From JAVMKJ01 sp031732875 (GTDB lineage: Bacteria; Pseudomonadota; Gammaproteobacteria; Competibacterales; Competibacteraceae), in the NCBI GenBank assembly GCA_031732875.1, contig JAVMKL010000014.1:1-9615 (forward strand): a stretch of DNA of 9,615 bases, written 5' to 3'. Under the pieces are notes generated by a model. It was not told the origin of the DNA and ran no database searches. It saw only the letters and a program-made list of their open reading frames with translations. Each line of letters opens with the position of its first letter. The first letter of the stretch is position 1. This document shows positions 5,186 to 9,615 of the stretch, one piece after another. A program made the position numbers and the translations under genes.

Positions 5186-7057
5186 ATGATCGTGGCTTAC
5201 GCTCCCAACGAACCGCAATCCATTCCTACCCTCGCCGACGCCTTGCAGGGTCAAACCGTCGATCACCTGAAAAAGCTCGCCGCGCTGGTGAGCGACGAGA
5301 AGAACAAACCGATTCGCAAGGCGGATCTGGTCGAATTCGTTCTGCACCACGTCAACGGCGAACGTTACCGGCTGCGTCAGGTCGAGGACGACCCGCTGCA
5401 AGGGTTCTGGCGCAGGCTCGACACCCTCCAGCAGGCAGCGGTGGCCGAGACCGTCCACGGCCCTCATCCGTGGTTCGACGCCGAACGGTTCGCGGCCAAG
5501 TACGATCGATCGCCGAACTGGGGCGAGGGCCGGTACTACAACAGCAACCCCTCGCTGCTGGACGTGTTTTTCTACGACCGGGTCATGCCCGACGATCTGC
5601 GGCGGCGGTTCAAATCCTTCGTGCCCAAACCCGAACCGGCGCGGCTCTCGCCCCAAAGCGAGCTTCCCACCGAGTGGGCGCTGACCTACGAGGAATGGGA
5701 CCAGGAGACTCGCAAGAAGAAGGTGTATCGGCACATGGTCCCGATCGCGCGGCGCCTGACCGAGCGGGCGGCCATCCACGACCTCAAGGCGATGCTTCGC
5801 CTGATCGACGCCGGCAAGCTGGCGGTCAGCGACAAAACCCACCAGCCGGGCGCCGCTGCCCTGCGAAGCCTCGAGGCGCTGTTGTTGGGCGGTGATTTTT
5901 ACGACGACAGCGAGTGCGGCGAGTACGAAAAAATCGGTCCGATCAAGCCGTTCGCCTGGCCGATGCTGGTGCAGGCCGGGGGACTGGCGTCGCTGAGCGG
6001 CAAGACGCTGCAACTGACCAAGACCGGGCAAAAGGCCCTGAGCGAGCCGGTGGAAAAGACCCTGGCGCAGTTGTGGCAGCGCTGGCTGAAAACCACGTTG
6101 TTCGACGAGTTGCGGCGCATCGACTGCATCAAGGGCCAGACCGGCAAGGGCAGGCGGGGGCTGACCGCCGTCGCCGGCCGCCGCGCCGCCCTCCATCAGG
6201 CGTTGCGCGACTGCCCGCCGGGCCAGTGGGTCGCGGTCGACGATCTGTTCCGCCAGATGCGCGCCAGCGGAGCGGGTTTCGAGATCACCCGCGATCCCTG
6301 GAGTCTCTATATCTGCGAGCCCGGTTACGGCAATCTGGGGGAAAATCATCACGGCTGGAATATTCTCCAGGCCCGCTACGCCCTCTGCCTGTTGTTCGAG
6401 TACGCCGCCACGCTGGGACTGCTCGACGTGGCCTATATCCCGCCGCACGACGCCCGCCCGGATTATCGCGACATCTGGGGCGCCGACGATCTGTCCTTTT
6501 TCAGCCGCTACGACGGCTTGCGCTACCTCCGCGTCAATCCGCTGGGCGCCTATGTGCTCGGACTGACCGACCGCTACCAACCGGCCGCGCCGGAAGTCAC
6601 CGCCACTCCCCTGCTGCGGGTGCTGCCCAATCTGGAGATCGCCGCCATCGGCGCGCGGCTGGAACCGGCCGACGCCATGCTGCTGGACAGCTATGCCGAG
6701 AAGGTGTCCGACGCGGTGTGGAAACTGGAGCAAAACCGTCTGCTGGAAGCCTTGGAAGCCGGCCACGACATCGCGGTGCTGGCGGAACTGCTGGTTTCGC
6801 TCGGCGGCCAACCGCTGCCGGAGACGGTGGAGCGGTTTCTGGAGGACATGGCCCGCCGTGTCCGCAGCTTGAAAGCCACCGGCACCGCCCGGCTGATCGA
6901 GTGCGCCGACGTGGTACTGGCGACGCTGATCGCCAACGACAGCCGAACCAAACCGTATTGCCTGCTGGCTGGCGCCCGTCATCTGGCGGTGCCGGCCGAG
7001 TCCGAAGCCCGTTTTCGCAGCGCCCTGCGCAAGCTGGGTTACGGCCTGCCCAAATGA
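5186..7057 (+). CDS. Helicase-associated protein, partner of XPB-like helicase (Helicase_C_3 / XPB-Ssl2 N-terminal-like domain)
   Basis: 623 residues, start at 5186; there is only a weak GAG upstream and no good Shine-Dalgarno. I recognise it by its C-terminal third (about 476-623): VLPNLEIAAIG opens the block, followed by a helical region, LPETVERFLEDMARRV, and a tail ending LRKLGYGLP. This is the layout of bacterial proteins encoded beside XPB helicases and annotated as helicase-associated. The N-terminus (about 16-55) has a helix-turn-helix-like PIRKADLVEFVL segment, loosely SAP-like. Mid-protein, DLKAMLRLIDAGKLAVSDKT and LQLTKTGQKAL look like winged-helix elements. No Walker motifs are present, so it is not itself an ATPase. 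It overlaps the helicase gene by 4 bp (ATGA), which implies coupled translation and probably a complex or shared DNA substrate. The exact role is unknown. Confidence 0.8.
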   Translation: MIVAYAPNEPQSIPTLADALQGQTVDHLKKLAALVSDEKNKPIRKADLVEFVLHHVNGERYRLRQVEDDPLQGFWRRLDTLQQAAVAETVHGPHPWFDAERFAAKYDRSPNWGEGRYYNSNPSLLDVFFYDRVMPDDLRRRFKSFVPKPEPARLSPQSELPTEWALTYEEWDQETRKKKVYRHMVPIARRLTERAAIHDLKAMLRLIDAGKLAVSDKTHQPGAAALRSLEALLLGGDFYDDSECGEYEKIGPIKPFAWPMLVQAGGLASLSGKTLQLTKTGQKALSEPVEKTLAQLWQRWLKTTLFDELRRIDCIKGQTGKGRRGLTAVAGRRAALHQALRDCPPGQWVAVDDLFRQMRASGAGFEITRDPWSLYICEPGYGNLGENHHGWNILQARYALCLLFEYAATLGLLDVAYIPPHDARPDYRDIWGADDLSFFSRYDGLRYLRVNPLGAYVLGLTDRYQPAAPEVTATPLLRVLPNLEIAAIGARLEPADAMLLDSYAEKVSDAVWKLEQNRLLEALEAGHDIAVLAELLVSLGGQPLPETVERFLEDMARRVRSLKATGTARLIECADVVLATLIANDSRTKPYCLLAGARHLAVPAESEARFRSALRKLGYGLPK

Positions 7058-8736
7058 GCGCTTACGTCCCCGACAATCCGCTGATCGTGCAGAGCGATCA
7101 CACGGTGCTGCTGGAAGTGCATTCGCCCCGCGCCGAAGCGGCCCGCGAGGCCATCGTGCCGTTTGCCGAACTGCTCAAGAGTCCGGAGCACGTCCATACC
7201 TACCGCATCACGCCGCTCAGCATCTGGAATGCTCGCGCCGCTGGCCTGAGCACCCGGACCATGATCGAGGTGCTGGACCAGTACGCCAAGTACCCGGTGC
7301 CGGAGGGCGTGGCCCAGGAAATCGAGTCGCTGGGCCGGCGCTATGGGCTGGCGGTGATCGAACGCGGCGACGATCAGAGCCTGGTGTTGCGAGTGACCGA
7401 CGCGCCCTTGGCGGAACTGCTGGCGCGCGACCGGCTGGTGGCGCCGCTGCTGGGCGAGCGGCTGACGGAATTGCAATTCCGCATTCGGCTGGGCGTGCGG
7501 GGCCTGCTCAAGCAGGCGCTGGTGGCCATCGGCTATCCCGCCGACGATCTGGCCGGCTACGCCGAGGGGCAGGAGTTGCCGCTGCGGCTGCGTGAAATCA
7601 TGGGCAGCGGCGAGCCGTTCGTCGTGCGCGACTACCAGCGGGAGGCAGCGGCGGCGTTTTACCAGGACGGTCAGGCGCGCGGCGGCAGCGGGGTCATCGT
7701 GTTGCCCTGCGGCGCGGGCAAAACCATCGTCGGCATGGCGGCGATGGCCCTGGTGCGGGAGAACACCCTGATTTTGACCACCAGCCAGACTTCGATGGAG
7801 CAATGGCGGCGGGAACTGCTGGACAAGACCGATCTGCCGCCAGATGCCATCGCCGAGTACAGCAGCCAGCGCAAGGACACCGGGCCGGTGACGCTGGCGA
7901 CCTACCAGATGTTGACTTGGCGGCCCAGCCGGGACGGGGAGTTCGTCCATTTCGGCCTGTTTCACGCCCGCTCCTGGGGGCTGATCATCTACGACGAGGT
8001 ACATCTACTGCCGGCGCCGGTGTTTCGCATCACCGCCGAGTTGCAATCGCGCCGCCGGCTGGGATTGACCGCCACCCTGATCCGGGAGGATGGGTTGGAG
8101 AAGGATGTGTTCGCGCTGATCGGCCCGAAACGTTACGACGTGCCCTGGCGGGAACTGGAAGGGCAAGGCTGGATCGCCGCCGCCGACTGCACCGAGATCC
8201 GCATCGCGCAGACCCCGGAACGGGACATGGAATATGCCCTGTCGCCCCGGCGCCAGCAGTTCCGGGTGGCGGCCGAGAATCCCCGCAAGCGGGAAGTCGT
8301 GGCGGCACTGCTGGCGCGCGAGGCGGGTCATCGCATCCTGATCATCGGCGAATACATCAGCCAGGTGGAGGAACTGGCGGCGGACACCGGGTTTCCGCTG
8401 CTGACCGGCAAGACTCCGCAACTGGAACGGGAACGGCTGTATCAGGCGTTCCGCGAGCGGGCAGTGCCAGGGCTGGTGCTGTCGCGGGTGGGAAACTTCG
8501 CCGTGGATTTGCCGGACGCGGACGTGCTGGTTCAGGTGTCGGGCAAGTACGGTTCCCGCCAGGAGGAGGCGCAGCGGCTGGGGCGGGTGCTGCGGCCCAA
8601 GAAGGACGGACGGCGGGCGCGGTTTTATACCTTGGTCAGCCTGCGTACCTGCGAGGAGGATTTCGCCCGCCACCGGCAACTGTTCCTGACCGAGCAGGGC
8701 TACAGCTATCGGATCGAGACGCGGGGAGCGGCCTGA
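7054..8736 (+). CDS. XPB/Ssl2-type DNA repair helicase (superfamily 2)
   Basis: 560 residues, close to bacterial XPB length. The start at 7054 overlaps the upstream stop (ATGA); the frame stays open upstream but that part is a shadow of the preceding gene. XPB proteins are 3'-5' ATP-dependent DNA translocases; in eukaryotes XPB opens DNA in TFIIH, and bacterial and archaeal forms are linked to repair. Visible motifs are VRDYQREAAAAF (Q-motif region), LPCGAGKT (Walker A, 217-224), LATYQML (Ib-like), DEVH (motif II, 314-317), GLTAT (motif III, 337-341), the XPB-diagnostic RED loop (344-346), and QEEAQRLGRVLRPK (motif VI, 503-516, arginine fingers R511/R514). The N-terminal ~190 residues resemble the damage-recognition-like XPB N-domain. 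All catalytic residues appear intact. It lacks the long eukaryotic N-terminal extension. No Bax1-type nuclease partner is adjacent. Confidence 0.93.
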   Translation: MSAYVPDNPLIVQSDHTVLLEVHSPRAEAAREAIVPFAELLKSPEHVHTYRITPLSIWNARAAGLSTRTMIEVLDQYAKYPVPEGVAQEIESLGRRYGLAVIERGDDQSLVLRVTDAPLAELLARDRLVAPLLGERLTELQFRIRLGVRGLLKQALVAIGYPADDLAGYAEGQELPLRLREIMGSGEPFVVRDYQREAAAAFYQDGQARGGSGVIVLPCGAGKTIVGMAAMALVRENTLILTTSQTSMEQWRRELLDKTDLPPDAIAEYSSQRKDTGPVTLATYQMLTWRPSRDGEFVHFGLFHARSWGLIIYDEVHLLPAPVFRITAELQSRRRLGLTATLIREDGLEKDVFALIGPKRYDVPWRELEGQGWIAAADCTEIRIAQTPERDMEYALSPRRQQFRVAAENPRKREVVAALLAREAGHRILIIGEYISQVEELAADTGFPLLTGKTPQLERERLYQAFRERAVPGLVLSRVGNFAVDLPDADVLVQVSGKYGSRQEEAQRLGRVLRPKKDGRRARFYTLVSLRTCEEDFARHRQLFLTEQGYSYRIETRGAA

Positions 8737-8738
8737 AC

Positions 8739-8789
8739 GTTCGCCCGCTCCTCCAACCCCGCGCTCCCCGGCGGGCGCGGGGAGCGAAC
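8739..8789. terminator. GC-rich hairpin between convergent genes, possible bidirectional terminator
   Basis: The inner stem is CCCCGCGC (8757-8764) with GCGCGGGG (8775-8782) around a 10-base loop. An outer pair, GTTCGC (8739-8744) with GCGAAC (8784-8789), can extend it. It lies exactly between the helicase stop and the convergent reductase stop, as expected for a shared terminator. There is no T-run on either side, so intrinsic termination is not assured; it may instead stabilise 3' ends. Confidence 0.45.
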
Positions 8790-8802
8790 GGCCACCGGCC
8801 GG

Positions 8803-9360
8803 CTAGTGCTTGAGCTGGCGGACCCAGTCCGCCAACGCTTCCAGCAGGCCGCGAATCAGCTTGGTCGTGATCTCGTCGGTCAGATTGCCGGCCGCGTCGA
8901 ATTTTTTATTCGCTTGGGCGATCATCACCTCCGGCCGGTTCAGCGGATGTGCGTCCAGAAACACCAGCGTCTGGCGCAAGTGGTACTGCATCCGCGCCGT
9001 GCCCAACATGCCGGGCGAGGCGCCCATGATCGCCGCTGCCTTACCCTTGAACGGTTGGGCGGGATCGCGGGAAGCCCAGTCGATGGCGTTTTTTAATACC
9101 CCCGGCATCGAGTAGTTGTATTCGGGCGAAACGAACAGCACGGCGTCGGCGCGGGTCAGTTGCGCGCACAGGGTCTTGACCGGTTCCGGCGAACCCTGAT
9201 CCTGGACGTCCTGATTGTATGGCGGAATCGCGGAAAGATCGGCGAATTGCAGCGTCATGCCTTCGGGCTTCAACCGCTCGGCGGCCAGGGCCGCCTGCCG
9301 GTTCAGGGAAGCCCGCCGCAGGCTGCCGACCATCACGAGAACTTGGATTGGGTCGCTCAT
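8803..9360 (-). CDS. NADPH-dependent FMN reductase (ChrR/YieF-like flavodoxin-fold)
   Basis: 185 residues from ATG at 9360, which has GGAG 9 bases upstream. An in-frame ATG at 9387 lacks a Shine-Dalgarno and would add 9 unrelated residues. The family uses NAD(P)H and bound FMN to reduce quinones, azo dyes, chromate or free flavin in the cytoplasm. Diagnostic segments are the phosphate-binding loop GSLRRASLN (12-20), SPEYNYSMPGVLKNAIDW (78-95, the flavin-contacting PEYN region that also shapes the dimer) and the KGKAAAIMGASPGMLGT loop. The length is usual for the family. The physiological substrate cannot be told from sequence; quinone or general oxidative-stress protection is the commonest role. 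It is convergent with the helicase operon and shows no operon partner downstream. Confidence 0.92.
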   Translation of the reverse strand: MSDPIQVLVMVGSLRRASLNRQAALAAERLKPEGMTLQFADLSAIPPYNQDVQDQGSPEPVKTLCAQLTRADAVLFVSPEYNYSMPGVLKNAIDWASRDPAQPFKGKAAAIMGASPGMLGTARMQYHLRQTLVFLDAHPLNRPEVMIAQANKKFDAAGNLTDEITTKLIRGLLEALADWVRQLKH

Positions 9361-9615
9361 CGGGAATATCTCCGGGGGGTGGGACAAACGAACGGGGGTG
9401 GAGTTGGGGGATAACCGGGTGGTTTCCGGTATCCCATCCTTGGCCGAGGAGGGGTGGCACGTGGCGCCGGGGTAGCTCGAGCGTTCCGGTGGTTCCGGCT
9501 CTCGTTCCCGACCCTAGTATCCTCGGCTTTGCGCTGCCTTGAGGAAGAGGTGGTGTCGTACGATTTCTCAGACGGAGAGAAATTGTTCGGCCGGGTTGGC
9601 GGCGCTCCGGACCCA
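9361..9615. other. Upstream region of the reductase gene; no convincing gene
   Basis: Contains the reductase ribosome binding site, the second copy of the palindromic repeat (9430-9457) and a small 7-bp hairpin (ATTTCTC 9563-9569, GAGAAAT 9577-9583). Open frames here are low-complexity. On the minus strand the last 45 bases read VRSAANPAEQFLSV and then TGA (9568-9570). This could be the C-terminus of a gene entering from beyond 9615, but it is too short to identify. I see no good promoter for the reductase gene. Confidence 0.45.
9430..9457. repeat. Palindromic dispersed repeat, copy 2
   Basis: Matches copy 1 (2743-2770) at 23 of 28 positions in the same orientation, including an uninterrupted GGAGGGGTGG end. 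The inverted symmetry is partly eroded: TCCT (9437-9440) still pairs with AGGA (9447-9450), but outer pairs are lost. It lies about 70 bp upstream of the reductase start, in non-coding DNA. Confidence 0.6.

Noticed and set aside
5049..5186. A 46-residue N-terminal extension of PFK.
   Set aside because: It has no PFK similarity, overlaps the inverted repeat and promoter candidates, and the domain begins four residues after the ATG at 5048.
5183..6982. A 599-codon open frame antisense to the helicase-associated gene.
   Set aside because: GC-rich codon use keeps the opposite strand open. The translation is glutamine-, histidine- and arginine-rich with no recognisable motif, whereas the plus-strand protein is clearly a known family.
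5914..7053. A long open frame upstream of and in frame with the XPB gene, suggesting a 940-residue fusion protein.
   Set aside because: The extra part is arginine-, glycine- and proline-rich with no domain similarity and lies fully inside the helicase-associated gene in another frame. XPB similarity starts right at the ATG at 7054.

Overview
The window looks like a chromosomal segment of a GC-rich Gram-negative bacterium, most likely a gammaproteobacterium. This is inferred from the mix of a NitT/TauT-type ABC importer with a membrane-anchored binding protein, a PilZ protein, Uma2 proteins and a ChrR-like flavin reductase. No rRNA or taxon-defining marker is present, so the lineage is only a guess. 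I saw no CRISPR array, tRNA, rRNA, integrase or insertion sequence.

Layout. (1) 1-1227, plus strand: the last 62 codons of an ABC ATPase, then an overlapping substrate-binding protein of the NMT1/SsuA/NrtA type. (2) 1234-1665, minus strand: a small PilZ-domain protein convergent with the transporter, read from an AT-rich promoter near 1707. (3) 1700-2800: a patchy accessory stretch with a short tandem repeat, one intact Uma2-family gene (2017-2520), the decayed remnant of a second Uma2 gene on the opposite strand (about 2520-2669), and a palindromic dispersed repeat (2743-2770) whose second copy lies at 9430-9457. (4) 2811-5048, minus strand: a fused two-domain 6-phosphofructokinase. Its N-terminal half keeps the catalytic motifs; its C-terminal half has lost the nucleotide motif and resembles the regulatory half of eukaryotic PFK. 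(5) 5049-5185: a divergent promoter region with a perfect 8-2-8 inverted repeat. (6) 5186-8736, plus strand: a translationally coupled two-gene operon of a helicase-associated protein and an XPB/Ssl2-type DNA helicase. (7) 8803-9360, minus strand: an NADPH-dependent FMN reductase convergent with the helicase, with a GC-rich hairpin between them. (8) 9361-9615: no convincing gene.

Working relationships. The transporter genes form one unit that continues upstream of the window. The XPB-like helicase and its partner are almost certainly co-expressed and probably work together on DNA. PFK and the helicase operon are divergent and share an upstream region, so the inverted repeat at 5123-5140 could affect either or both. 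The most interesting items are the eukaryote-style PFK, the XPB operon with its operator-like palindrome, and the Uma2 intact/remnant pair with its dispersed repeat.
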